Of a stretch of 64,000 bases of DNA, positions 1 through 8,488 are shown in pieces. The notes under the pieces are model-generated. The model was given only the letters and a program-made list of their open reading frames with translations. It made no database searches and was not told where the DNA came from. How positions within the stretch are numbered: position 1 is the stretch's first letter; each line of letters opens with the position of its first letter. A program made the position numbers and the translations under genes. Source of the stretch: a bacterium (GTDB lineage Bacteria > Verrucomicrobiota > Kiritimatiellia > CAIKKV01 > CAITUY01); assembly GCA_037128595.1 (NCBI GenBank), contig JBAXWB010000002.1:1-64000 (forward strand), read 5' to 3'.

Positions 1-41
1 CCTCACCTTGGTCTTTTCCTTTCCCAAAGTGACAACCTATT

Positions 42-2531
42 TCAGGACGCGACCGCAATCCTCTGTCCGTTCGTCACCACACTCCCGCCGGAACGTAGCG
101 TTCCCGTTCCCGGCACCGTGGTGATCATGACGGCAGCCAAGGCGTTGGCCGGAGCGTCGTTTGGATCGGTGAAGCCAAAGTCCGCCGTCGCGAACGTGTA
201 TGGCGTGTCTTCCACCGTGGTCACCGTGTTGGAGGTGCCTACGGGGGCGTGGTTGACAACGGGTGTCACCTCGAACGTGTTGGTCACATTGGGGGCGGCG
301 TTCCAGTCCGTGTCACCTGCCTGCGAGGCCACGATACTGACGATGCCCGTCCCGCTGAAGGTCAGGTTCGTGCCGCCTGTAATGATTGCCGGACCGCCAT
401 TGGTTGTGAATGTCACGCTCAGGCCCGAGGTGGCCGTCGCCACCAGCCCAACGTGGTTGGTGGTCAACTGGTCGCCGATGTCCGGAAAGGTGATCGTCTG
501 ATCGGCCTTGGAAACCGTCAGAGTGGCGACAAGGCTGGTTGCACTGCCATAGGGACTGGCAACCATCACGGCGTAACTGCCGGCGTCGCTCAGGGCCGCA
601 CCGGAGATCGTGTAAGTCACATTCGTGGCGCTCACGACATTGGTGCCGTTCTTTTGCCATTGATAGGTGAACGGACTGTCGCCAGTGACAGCGGCCATGA
701 AGTTGGTCGACTGACCGAACGTAACCGTCCGGTTGGATACGGACACCGCCGGCAAGGCGACTGCGATTGCCAGAGAATGGCAAGCCGTCGGTGCTTTGGC
801 CATTACAGCGGCCAGCAGGTTTCCAGAGACCTGCACCGGCCGATTGGTATCGGTCATCGTGCCGTTGCCCAACTGGCCATCGATATTGTTGCCCATGCCC
901 CACAGTGTGCCGTCCGCCTTCACAAACAGGGAGTTATTCTGGCCGCCGGCCACGGCCGCTACGTTGCTCGCCACCTGAATTGGCCGGTTGGTGGGATCAC
1001 CCGTCGCGCCATTGCCTAGCTGGCCTTTAGTATTGTTGCCCACGGCCCAGAGCGTCCTGTCCGCTTTCACAAACAGGGAGTGAGAATAGCCGCCGCCCGC
1101 CGCCACCACGTTGCTGGCCACCTGTACAGGCCGGTTCGTGGAACCACCCGTCGTGCCGTTGCCCAACTGGCCGGAGTTATTCTCGCCCATGGCCCACAGC
1201 GTGCCGTCCGCCTTCACAAACTGGGAAAACGCATTGCCCCCGGCGGCCGCCGCCACGTTGCTGGCCACCTGAACAGGCCGGTTCGTGGAACCACCCGTCG
1301 TGCCATTGCCCAGTTGGCCGTAGTCATTGGCGCCCATGGCCCACAGCGTGCCGTCCGCTTTCACAAACAGGGAGTGAGAATAGCCGGCTGCCGCCGTCAC
1401 CACGTTGCTCGCCACCTGTACCGGCTGGTTGGTGTCGGCTGTCGTGCCGTTGCCCAGCTGGCCAGAGCCATTGGCACCCATGGCCCAGAGCGTGCCGTCT
1501 GCTTTCACAAACAGGGAATGAGAAAAGCCGCCAGCCACCGCCAGCACGTTGTCCGCCACCTGAACAGGCCGGTTCGTGGAACCACCCGTCGTGCCGTTGC
1601 CCAACTGGCCAGAGCCATTGTAGCCCATGGCCCACAGCGTGCCGTCCGCCTGCACAAACAGAGAATGACTCCAGCCGCCAGCCACCGCCACCACATTGTT
1701 CGCCACTAGAGCAGGCCGGTTCGTGGGACCACCCGTCGTGCCGTTGCCCAGCTGGCCGGAACCATTGCTGCCCCAAGCCCGCAGCGGCGCATTGGGCACG
1801 CTCAGGCTGGCCGGCAGACTGATAGACATTCCGACCGAGTTTGTGATCACCACAGAGTAACTGCCGCTATCGGTGAACTTGAAGGAAGAAATACTCAACG
1901 TACTGTTCGTCTGACCGGAAAGGATGACTCCGTCCTTGATCCATTTGTAGACAAACGGCCCTGTGCCGCTGTTGCTGACGCTCAGACTGGCCAGCTGGTC
2001 AACCGCGACCACCGCGCTCACCGGCTGGGCTGTGATGACGGGGGTAGTTGCGACCGGCCCCGAACCCGCGAGTTTGACCGTGTAGGCCCCGGAGGCCGAG
2101 TTGTTGATGACCAGCGAGACGGAGTTGCTGCCGCTGGCGGGCGGGAGGTAAATCACCTTGAAGGGCGTCTTTGCTCCATACAAAACTGACGAGGGGATGC
2201 CGGTGAAAGTAAAGCCCGGTCCGTTCGTGGTCCAACTGCTGATGGTGAGCGGTGTCCCGTCCCCATCGTTACTGACATACAGCGTGTTGGTGTAGGCGTT
2301 CCCCGGCACGCACGCCCCGAAGTCTGTACCGTTGACCTTGCTGGCCGCCGCGCTGCTGACGATGGTCGTGGTTCCGTTTGTGGCCCATACCGTGATGGTT
2401 GCTCCGCCCGACGTTGCCATCGTGGCTTGCGGCAGCAGCAGGCTGAGACAGAAAGCGACCCCGGCCAAGGGAAGGCCTATGCAACGAGTATAAAACGCGT
2501 GAACCGATAACCGTCCGGGCATGTTTGTCAT
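42..2531 (-). CDS. Secreted RCC1 seven-blade propeller / Ig-like domain protein, C-terminus cut short
   Basis: 829 aa. Residues 1-39 form a signal peptide with a hydrophobic core and an Ala-rich cleavage region. Residues 45-158 resemble a choice-of-anchor-D/ASH-type domain and 165-246 an Ig-like domain. From about 249 to 590 come exactly seven RCC1-type repeats with the core GQLGNG and about 48 residues each, the number needed to close one beta-propeller. A second Ig-like domain (about 600-680), an MBG-like domain and the start of a cadherin-like domain (DTPYTFATADFGFTDPND) follow. The protein ends abruptly at GQRIAVAS, where such domains normally continue for 40 or more residues. No anchoring domain is left, and the 41 bases downstream do not resume the domain in any frame. 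An AGAAAGG ribosome binding site lies upstream of the ATG. An extracellular role is likely; ligand unknown. Confidence 0.85.
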   Translation of the reverse strand: MTNMPGRLSVHAFYTRCIGLPLAGVAFCLSLLLPQATMATSGGATITVWATNGTTTIVSSAAASKVNGTDFGACVPGNAYTNTLYVSNDGDGTPLTISSWTTNGPGFTFTGIPSSVLYGAKTPFKVIYLPPASGSNSVSLVINNSASGAYTVKLAGSGPVATTPVITAQPVSAVVAVDQLASLSVSNSGTGPFVYKWIKDGVILSGQTNSTLSISSFKFTDSGSYSVVITNSVGMSISLPASLSVPNAPLRAWGSNGSGQLGNGTTGGPTNRPALVANNVVAVAGGWSHSLFVQADGTLWAMGYNGSGQLGNGTTGGSTNRPVQVADNVLAVAGGFSHSLFVKADGTLWAMGANGSGQLGNGTTADTNQPVQVASNVVTAAAGYSHSLFVKADGTLWAMGANDYGQLGNGTTGGSTNRPVQVASNVAAAAGGNAFSQFVKADGTLWAMGENNSGQLGNGTTGGSTNRPVQVASNVVAAGGGYSHSLFVKADRTLWAVGNNTKGQLGNGATGDPTNRPIQVASNVAAVAGGQNNSLFVKADGTLWGMGNNIDGQLGNGTMTDTNRPVQVSGNLLAAVMAKAPTACHSLAIAVALPAVSVSNRTVTFGQSTNFMAAVTGDSPFTYQWQKNGTNVVSATNVTYTISGAALSDAGSYAVMVASPYGSATSLVATLTVSKADQTITFPDIGDQLTTNHVGLVATATSGLSVTFTTNGGPAIITGGTNLTFSGTGIVSIVASQAGDTDWNAAPNVTNTFEVTPVVNHAPVGTSNTVTTVEDTPYTFATADFGFTDPNDAPANALAAVMITTVPGTGTLRSGGSVVTNGQRIAVAS
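747..1784 (-). repeat. Seven tandem ~147-bp repeats coding RCC1 blades
   Basis: The DNA for the RCC1 region is a near-identical tandem array with a period of roughly 147 bp. Units share the segments for TLWAMG, GQLGNGTTGG and HSLFVKADG. High identity between units suggests recent duplication or gene conversion, so copy number may vary between strains or be misassembled. Confidence 0.75.
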
Positions 2532-3012
2532 AAAGACCTTTCTCTAAAAAAACGGAAAATTGATCACACGATTGCGAAGTCGCATGTCAGAAGCGTTAAT
2601 TGATACCAGTATTGAATACTTTTGTATGCAAGCCATGTGGCTGGTTTTTGTGTAAGGAACGCCTTACAGGAATGGGGTTTTGTAGGCGCTACCCTTTTTT
2701 AAGTCGTCGGGAATGCTTCACCGATCACACAAAGCATGTTCCGAGTGAAGGTACTCCATGCGTGGAGTAGGCCAATGATGACGTAGATCAAACGGGGCGG
2801 TACGCGAGCTTTATCTTAAAGGGCGCATTACCGAGTTATAACTCTCGCTTGGGAATGAACTTGAAATGATGTTGGACAAGAATTGATTCATTGTGGGAGG
2901 GGCGCTACGCGCCGCGACAGGCTCAACGGGGCGACTGAGCAGTCAAGTTCGCCGCGCATAGCGCGCCTCCCACAAGAAGAGCAATCAATTGAAATACTCA
3001 TGGCGCCCCCCG
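2532..3012. other. Gene-free stretch upstream of the RCC1 protein gene
   Basis: No convincing ORF is present. The stretch contains short hairpins at 2655-2670 (GTAAGG/CCTTAC) and 2753-2770 (TACTCCA/TGGAGTA), then the REPIN-like element listed separately. It should hold the promoter of the minus-strand gene ending at 42, but no strong -10/-35 pair could be picked. Confidence 0.5.
2881..2990. repeat. REPIN-like element: two inverted REP-type hairpins
   Basis: The left arm 2881-2917 and right arm 2949-2990 are imperfect inverted copies starting AATTGATT and containing GTGGGAGG. Each arm has its own small hairpin: GGCGC-TAC-GCGCC on the left and CGCGC-ATA-GCGCG on the right. Two inverted REP hairpins separated by about 30 bp is the organisation of REPINs mobilised by RAYT transposases. 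No RAYT gene is in the window. Confidence 0.65.
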
Positions 3013-3345
3013 TCATTCCTTGATCGCGATCTTCATATCCTTTTTCCACCCCTTGTCATCAGTCCAAACATTCCCATGATCGTCGCGATACTCAAACGTG
3101 AATATGACGAGCCCCGCCCATTCCCCACTACTGCGGATGCGGCAATCAAGGATGAGCCCTCCGCAAAACGAAGGTCCACTCTTCTTCTTGTGAAAGAAAA
3201 TTGAACCGCCTATGAGTGGCTTGGCGTCCGCTTCAGTGAGCGGCCAGAAACCGCTTTCCCACACCTTCCCCGCCGCACCCAGCTGACTCAAGTAGTTCCT
3301 TTTGTCATGCTCGATTACGTGGATACATTTGATTTCAGGTTTCAT
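3013..3345 (-). CDS. Hypothetical protein, 110 aa
   Basis: I do not recognise a family. The product is a mixed-charge, soluble-looking protein with no signal peptide or membrane segment. It has two cysteines in the CGGLILDC stretch and aromatic-rich strands (VIFTFEYRDD), suggesting a small beta-rich fold. The ribosome binding site before the ATG is weak. It is followed on the same strand, upstream in transcription order, by the coiled-coil protein gene ending at 3368, 22 bases away, so both may be cotranscribed. The reading frame has unbiased composition and no better competing frame, but the gene call is only moderately certain. Confidence 0.5.
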   Translation of the reverse strand: MKPEIKCIHVIEHDKRNYLSQLGAAGKVWESGFWPLTEADAKPLIGGSIFFHKKKSGPSFCGGLILDCRIRSSGEWAGLVIFTFEYRDDHGNVWTDDKGWKKDMKIAIKE

Positions 3346-3367
3346 GGTGATGGATTCGACCCAACGG

Positions 3368-4006
3368 CTACCCTCGGTGCCCTACCGGTGTAGGACTGGG
3401 TTGTGTGGTGCTGGTGGTGCAAGGAGGCGGCACCACAATGATGATGGGCGGATGATGCTTTGAGATCTCGCTGATAAAGTCCAACACAACGGATGCCTTT
3501 TCCGCGAGATTCTCCAATTTCCCGTGTTCATCCTCTTTCGCCAGGATTTTAGCCTTGTCGTTGATCACGTTCAGGCGATCGACCAGTTTATCCATCTGGT
3601 TCAACGTTTCGCTTGTTTTAAGGACTACGTTTTTCGCATTCAACCACTCCGCTTCCGCTGCCTTGATTCTTTTCTTATCACCATCTGAGCGCGCGTCCTT
3701 CAGCGCGGCTTCCGCCTTAGCCAGTGCCTCACGCGCCGTGTCTGCAGTTTTCTGAGCCGCCTCACGGGCCGCCAAGCCCTTCTGGTAGATGGCCTCAATT
3801 TCATTCAAGTACTTGTCGTCCGGTTTCGCTGCGGGTGATTCCGGTTTTGCGTCTCTTGCCTCTGCAACGGCAGGCCCCAGAATGGTCCCAGCCAGCACCA
3901 GGACCACCAGGAGCGGTGCCAAATGCCGTTTCTTTACCCGGATCTCCTTTTGAAAAAGTCCCTCAATCAACATATCCTGAACAAAAACTTTAATGACAAA
4001 AAACAT
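3368..4006 (-). CDS. Secreted or membrane-anchored coiled-coil protein
   Basis: 212 aa. A hydrophobic segment at about residues 29-48 (LAPLLVVLVLAGTILGPAVA) with preceding Lys/Arg looks like a signal peptide. It sits late if translation starts at the first ATG. That ATG (4006) has a good AGAGGGG site, and a later ATG (3973) would give a more usual signal peptide. Residues 60-180 are Ala/Lys/Glu-rich heptads, a long coiled coil. The tail is PPIIIVVPPP followed by a Thr/Pro-rich end. No catalytic motif was seen. The product is probably an exported envelope protein of unknown function. It is divergent from the histidine kinase gene across a 200-bp gap. Confidence 0.65.
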   Translation of the reverse strand: MFFVIKVFVQDMLIEGLFQKEIRVKKRHLAPLLVVLVLAGTILGPAVAEARDAKPESPAAKPDDKYLNEIEAIYQKGLAAREAAQKTADTAREALAKAEAALKDARSDGDKKRIKAAEAEWLNAKNVVLKTSETLNQMDKLVDRLNVINDKAKILAKEDEHGKLENLAEKASVVLDFISEISKHHPPIIIVVPPPCTTSTTQPSPTPVGHRG

Positions 4007-4206
4007 GAGCCCCTCTTTCCGTCAATTAATAGATTAGGTATACAATGACTCCCTTTTTATTGTTACACGCAAACCCGGATTGTCACTAAAGTCGTGTCCT
4101 GAAAATTGCGTAAGCCATTGCCTACACAATGGTAAAGACGTGGGCAGCGCAAAAGACCCTGGCTTCGTAGTTGAAAGGATTTATTTAGGATTAACAGTAG
4201 GCCTCG

Positions 4207-5079
4207 TTGGTGTATAGTCTGAGCTTCCTTATGAATCTGTATCTGATTATATCCATTTCCGGAGGCATGCTCCTGCTCATCGCACTGGCGTGGAACTGCC
4301 GTCAGGCGCTGACCAAGGTATTGTGTCGGGGACGCCTCACCGCCCTGACAGAGGAGATTGCGAGGGCCAGACAGGTTCAGGACGAGTTACGCCAGGAAAA
4401 TCAGAACCTCAGTGCTGTGATCGCCAGTCGAGAGGCAGAACTACGGGAGGCGGTCAGGTCCGCACTGAGCTCAACTGAAGACGAGATGCGACGCGTCGGG
4501 CAGGAAATCCACGATAGTCTTTGTCAGGAACTGGTCGGTCTGCTCCGGATGGCCGAGAACCTCGGCTCTCAACAGTCGCCCCTTATGACCGAGCAGATCG
4601 CCTATGCCCTGCAAGTCGCCCGGGGCATCTCCTATAATCTGACGTTGCACGAATTGGAGTCTCAATCCCTGCCGGATGCGCTAGCCCTGTTCGTCAGTCG
4701 ATTCAATGGTCTCCCGGGCACCCTGCTGGAGCTTAACTGTGATGCCGACCTGATGACCTTCACCCAGGAGGAGTCCAGGCACATCTACCGGGTGATCCGG
4801 GAGGCGGTGGTAAACGCCATCCGCCACGGCAAGGCCCGGCACATCTGGATCGACCTGGTATTGGAAGGGCGGCAAATCATCGTCTCGGTATCCAATGATG
4901 GAGCCCCGTTACCCGCCGCCTCCGCCCAGGTGCAGGGGATGGGTCTTAAGCAAATTATGATGCGCGCCAACTTATTGGATGCCCGGTTCACCTTGACCAC
5001 CAATAAACTAGGGAAAACCATTGCGGAACTGGTCATTCCGGCCGACCAACTGGAGAAAGACCTGTGGGCACGACGGTAA
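4207..5079 (+). CDS. Orphan membrane histidine kinase, NarL/DegS (HisKA_3) type
   Basis: 290 aa counted from a TTG at 4207. GTG at 4210 or ATG at 4231 are equally possible starts, and none has a clear Shine-Dalgarno site. One membrane segment (about 10-30) is followed by a coiled coil (45-95). The HisKA_3 dimerisation box has the phospho-acceptor His102 in EIHDSLCQELVGL. The ATPase domain has an N-box at Asn203 (EAVVNAIRHG), a D231-G box and GMGL 244-247. There is no periplasmic or PAS sensor domain, so sensing must be via the membrane or a partner. Such kinases pair with LuxR-type response regulators, but none is adjacent. It converges with mntP, leaving 15 bases. Confidence 0.85.
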   Translation: MVYSLSFLMNLYLIISISGGMLLLIALAWNCRQALTKVLCRGRLTALTEEIARARQVQDELRQENQNLSAVIASREAELREAVRSALSSTEDEMRRVGQEIHDSLCQELVGLLRMAENLGSQQSPLMTEQIAYALQVARGISYNLTLHELESQSLPDALALFVSRFNGLPGTLLELNCDADLMTFTQEESRHIYRVIREAVVNAIRHGKARHIWIDLVLEGRQIIVSVSNDGAPLPAASAQVQGMGLKQIMMRANLLDARFTLTTNKLGKTIAELVIPADQLEKDLWARR

Positions 5080-5094
5080 AAGGGGCGTGCCTCC

Positions 5095-5655
5095 CTACAT
5101 CATCAGATGCTGGATCAGGATCTTGAGGCCGATGCCGATGAGAACTAACCCGCCGAAGATTTCGATTTTCTTTTCGAAGAAATGCCCGAAGGCATCCCCG
5201 ATATAAACGCCCGCCAGACAAAGGGCAAAGGTGACGGAGCCAATCAGGACGATCGGGGTGATGATCGCCACCTTGATCATGGCAAAGGTGACCCCCACGG
5301 CCAGGGCATCAATACTGGTGGCAATGCCTAACACGAGTAGAACAGCGATTTTAAGCGGATTGTCGGCCTCCTCAGCCCCTTCCAGCTGAAACGCCTCGTA
5401 GATCATCTTCCCACCAATGATGCTTAACAATACGAAGGCGATCCAGTGATCTACATTGCAAAGCACTTGCTGGAGCCCGAGTCCGGCAAGCCAGCCGATG
5501 ACCGGCATCACCGCCTGAAAGCCGCCAAAGGTCAGGGCAATCAGGAGGGCATGCTTGAGCCGGAGATTTTTGATGGCAATGCCGCTGGTAACAGAGACCG
5601 CAAAGGCATCCATCGCCAACCCGATAGACAAGAGCAGGATTTCAATCAGACTCAT
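5095..5655 (-). CDS. mntP: Putative manganese efflux pump MntP
   Basis: 186 aa, six membrane segments, matching the usual MntP length. Two inverted half-repeats each carry the signature: AMDAFAVS with Asp16 and SIDALAVG with Asp116, equivalent to the acidic residues essential for Mn2+ export in E. coli MntP. The protein exports Mn2+ across the inner membrane. The ATG overlaps the stop of gph by 4 bases, so it is translationally coupled. No yybP-ykoY riboswitch was seen in front, and the gene depends on upstream operon promoters. Confidence 0.93.
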   Translation of the reverse strand: MSLIEILLLSIGLAMDAFAVSVTSGIAIKNLRLKHALLIALTFGGFQAVMPVIGWLAGLGLQQVLCNVDHWIAFVLLSIIGGKMIYEAFQLEGAEEADNPLKIAVLLVLGIATSIDALAVGVTFAMIKVAIITPIVLIGSVTFALCLAGVYIGDAFGHFFEKKIEIFGGLVLIGIGLKILIQHLMM

Positions 5656-6287
5656 ATAATGTCCAATAGGGCCTCAAACGTGTCACAGCGCCGCGTGGGG
5701 GTTTCATTACCAGGCGTCCCATACCCATAGGTGACAAACACACTGTTAGCCCCGGCACGGCGGGCCGCTTCCAGATCCGTGTAATTGTCCCCTACCACCC
5801 AGGTATTCTCCGGCGCGACCCCGGCGCTCCCCATCAGGCTCTCAATCATGTCAGGCGCCGGTTTTAACACCGGACAACGTCCCGCCGCCATCACGGCCAT
5901 AAACCAATCGAAAATCCCCAGGTGAGTCAGGATCAAATCGCAGGATTCCGCCGGTTTGTTGGTCGCCACCGCCAGACGATACCCCCGCTCACGCAAACGC
6001 GCGAGCCCCTCATGCACTCCGGGGTAAAGCGCCGTTTTCTCAACGGCATGCGCCAGGTAAAGCGGCATCTGCACCTTCAAGGCGTCATCCACATCAATCC
6101 CGGTTCCCTCCAGCGCTCGGGTAACCAGCATTTTCACGCCATTGCCCACAAACCCCCTGATGGTCTCGAGCGCCAACGCAGGCAGCCCGAAATGAGCGCG
6201 CATCAGATTGACCGCCGTCGCCAGATCCATGCAGGAATCCACCAGAGTTCCATCCAGGTCAAAAATAATTAATTTTCCAGGTTCCAC
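5652..6287 (-). CDS. gph: Phosphoglycolate phosphatase-like HAD hydrolase
   Basis: 211 aa. HAD motif I is DLDGTLVDS with nucleophile Asp10 and acid/base Asp12. Motif II Thr109 is in ATNKP, motif III Lys142 in VLKPAPD, and motif IV is GDNYTD with Asp167 and Asp171. An alpha-helical cap lies between motifs I and II, as in Gph/PGP enzymes that remove phosphate from 2-phosphoglycolate. The substrate is assigned from family similarity only; other small phosphoesters are possible. It sits between the ferritin-like protein gene (21 bases upstream) and mntP (4-base overlap). Confidence 0.85.
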   Translation of the reverse strand: MEPGKLIIFDLDGTLVDSCMDLATAVNLMRAHFGLPALALETIRGFVGNGVKMLVTRALEGTGIDVDDALKVQMPLYLAHAVEKTALYPGVHEGLARLRERGYRLAVATNKPAESCDLILTHLGIFDWFMAVMAAGRCPVLKPAPDMIESLMGSAGVAPENTWVVGDNYTDLEAARRAGANSVFVTYGYGTPGNETPTRRCDTFEALLDII

Positions 6288-6308
6288 GTCGAACTCCCTG
6301 TCTCGCCT

Positions 6309-6515
6309 CTAACCCAGGTTCAACTTCACGATCTGTTTTTCAATCAACCGGATATGCCGCTGCTCCTCTTCGCATAAACCTTCCGCCAGCTCACGAATGA
6401 GGGGCGTTTTGACATGATCCCGCACCGAAGCATAAAAATCATGCGCCGCATGTTCTCGCTTAAGCGCCTCTTGAAGGATCTCCATGGGCGTCGCCAATCC
6501 ATAATTCAAGTCCAT
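6309..6515 (-). CDS. Two-helix ferritin-like (rubrerythrin / encapsulated-ferritin type) protein
   Basis: Only 68 aa, predicted as two antiparallel helices. Potential metal ligands are Glu21 and Tyr28 on helix 1 and the ExxH pair Glu51/His54 (EEEQRH) on helix 2. The spacings E21-Y28 (7) and E21-E51 (30) are those I recall for encapsulated ferritins, which build a di-iron site between two half-ferritin subunits. It lacks the second helical pair of rubrerythrin and any rubredoxin domain. A role in iron or peroxide handling is inferred. No encapsulin shell gene is nearby. It lies between gph and a membrane protein gene in the same operon direction. Confidence 0.65.
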   Translation of the reverse strand: MDLNYGLATPMEILQEALKREHAAHDFYASVRDHVKTPLIRELAEGLCEEEQRHIRLIEKQIVKLNLG

Positions 6516-6551
6516 ATTCCCCCTTTTCCGGCCGGGGCCGGATGTGATTCG

Positions 6552-7109
6552 TCAGGTCGAACGCGCAAACACCGTCACCCCCAGCACAATCAGAATGCAT
6601 CCAACCGCCATCCCTGCCACCCCTGCCAGCCGGCAGCGCGCGTCCGTTCCACACCAGCGTTCTACCGCGTGCCGGAACCGGTAGGGAGACAGCACTAACA
6701 TCGTCCCCGCCACCACCCAGACATACGCCAACCCCGCCAACAGCCAGGTCGCCCGGGAGGCCGAAAGGCATTGGATGCTCAAGACCGGGTTGGCGACCAG
6801 TAACAGCAGTCCACCCAAGGCGCGCGGAGCAAGCAGTTCATTCATAAACATCAGGACCAGGCCGATAACCACTGGGGTAAGAATCCAAAGCAGCCATTTA
6901 TAATCCCCGATGAAATTTCCCAAGGGCATGTTATTGACCTCCCACGCGGACCAGACTAACGCCATGGCGGCCAGAACGGCCCCTATCCAGAAATTACGGG
7001 GAAACGCCTTGAAGCCCTTCCTGACAAGCTGCGGGGCCACGACCAGGGGCAGATGCCCCCCCACATAGATGACTCCCATCCAAAGCGATAATTCCGATAA
7101 TGACATCAT
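6552..7109 (-). CDS. Conserved hypothetical polytopic membrane protein
   Basis: 185 aa with about five hydrophobic membrane segments (approximately 8-24, 40-58, 70-90, 93-110, 120-140 and a last one near 162-180). I do not recognise a named family and see no catalytic motif. Its start overlaps the end of miaB by 4 bases, so it is cotranslated with it. Family-specific function cannot be inferred from this context, since miaB operons carry diverse partners. Confidence 0.75.
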   Translation of the reverse strand: MMSLSELSLWMGVIYVGGHLPLVVAPQLVRKGFKAFPRNFWIGAVLAAMALVWSAWEVNNMPLGNFIGDYKWLLWILTPVVIGLVLMFMNELLAPRALGGLLLLVANPVLSIQCLSASRATWLLAGLAYVWVVAGTMLVLSPYRFRHAVERWCGTDARCRLAGVAGMAVGCILIVLGVTVFARST

Positions 7110-8488
7110 GACGTCTTAACCTCGATTAGTGATCCGTATAACGTTTGAGCCCCAACCTTTTCAATATGGACGCTGACTATATCACCCACCCGCACCTCTT
7201 CGCTAGGGTCAAATATGGTGATTTTATTCGTGCTCGACCGGCCGGCCCAGCGCTCCTTATTCCTCAAGCTGGGCCCCTCCACCAACACCTCAACGGTCGT
7301 TCCGATGCAAGCCCGGTTGAGGCCCTCGCCCAGCACATCCTGATCGGCCAGAATGATGTGATTACGCCGCAATTTCTCTTCAGCCGACACATCATCCTCC
7401 ATGTCGGCGGCCGGGGTCCCCTCGCGCGGGGAGTACTTGAAAATGAACGCATTATCAAACTGGGCGGCCGCCATCAACCGGCGCGTGGCCTCAAAGTCCT
7501 CCTGCGTCTCACCCGGAAACCCGACAATCACATCCGAGGTCAGCGCCAGGGTGGGCACGGACTCCCTCAGTCGGCGTACAGCGGCAAGATAGTCGTCCGC
7601 CGTATACCCGCGACGCATCAGTTTCAGGATCCGGTCAGAGCCTGATTGAACGGGAAGATGGAGATGGTCGCATACCCCCGGGATCTCGCCCATGGCCCGG
7701 GCGATTTCAGCACTGCAGCCGGTGGGATGCCCGGACGTAAAGCGAATCCGGCGGATCCCAGGCACCTGGCTCACCGCCTCCAATAACCGCGGGAGAGGCT
7801 CCACGAAGCCCCGTTCCGACCGGTGCGCCTCGGCCCACACCGGATTCTTTTTCCCATAAGACATCACACTCTGGCCCAACAGGGTGATTTCACGGCATCC
7901 CTGTTCCGCCAAGGCCCTGACTTCCCGCAACACGCTTTCCGCAGGGCGGCTCCATTCTGCACCGCGCACCGTGGGCACAATGCAATAGGCACAATGGCGG
8001 TCGCAGCCCAATAAAATATTCACGTACGCCGAAAGCGAGCCGCCCAGATGTCCGGCGAGCGCCTCGGCTTCCCGGTCGGCCTCCCCGGTGTCCACCAGGG
8101 GCCCGTGCCCGGCCGCCACCGCCTCGATCATGGCCGGCAGGGCATTCAACCGGTGCGTGCCCACCGCCAGATCCAGCCCCTTGACCTTTTTGAGGATCTC
8201 CGGGCCCAGCCGCTGCACCATACACCCCACGGCCCCGACCATCAGGCCGGGCCGCTCCCGTTTTTCCACCGCCATCAGCCGGAGTTTTCCCAGCGCCTTT
8301 TCCTCGGCCTTTCCCCGGATACTGCAGGTGTTGACCAGAATGACATCCGCCTCCGCTTCACTGGACGACAATTGATATCCATGCCGGACTAGCAGGGCGC
8401 CGATCGCCTCGCTGTCGCGCTCATTCATCTGGCACCCATAGGTTTTGATATGAACGGTTCGCACTCGATTATCTGATGGTCTCATCAT
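7106..8488 (-). CDS. miaB: tRNA-2-methylthio-N6-dimethylallyladenosine synthase MiaB
   Basis: 460 aa radical-SAM methylthiotransferase acting on A37 of tRNAs that read UNN codons. The N-terminal UPF0004 domain holds the auxiliary [4Fe-4S] cysteines Cys19 (TYGCQMN), Cys55 (NTCSIR) and Cys89 (GCM). The radical-SAM cluster is Cys162, Cys166 and Cys169 in GCDRHCAYC. A TRAM RNA-binding domain ends the protein (about 395-460). The TYGCQMNERDSE start motif is typical of MiaB rather than RimO or MtaB. It directly abuts the AsmA-like gene (8489) and overlaps the next membrane protein by 4 bases. Confidence 0.96.
   Translation of the reverse strand: MMRPSDNRVRTVHIKTYGCQMNERDSEAIGALLVRHGYQLSSSEAEADVILVNTCSIRGKAEEKALGKLRLMAVEKRERPGLMVGAVGCMVQRLGPEILKKVKGLDLAVGTHRLNALPAMIEAVAAGHGPLVDTGEADREAEALAGHLGGSLSAYVNILLGCDRHCAYCIVPTVRGAEWSRPAESVLREVRALAEQGCREITLLGQSVMSYGKKNPVWAEAHRSERGFVEPLPRLLEAVSQVPGIRRIRFTSGHPTGCSAEIARAMGEIPGVCDHLHLPVQSGSDRILKLMRRGYTADDYLAAVRRLRESVPTLALTSDVIVGFPGETQEDFEATRRLMAAAQFDNAFIFKYSPREGTPAADMEDDVSAEEKLRRNHIILADQDVLGEGLNRACIGTTVEVLVEGPSLRNKERWAGRSSTNKITIFDPSEEVRVGDIVSVHIEKVGAQTLYGSLIEVKTS

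Noticed and set aside
747-1784. Regular repeats considered as CRISPR
   Set aside because: Repeats are about 147 bp, directly adjacent, in a reading frame, and encode RCC1 blades.
5095-6515. Possible encapsulin system around the half-ferritin
   Set aside because: Neighbours are mntP, gph and a membrane protein; no shell protein in the window.
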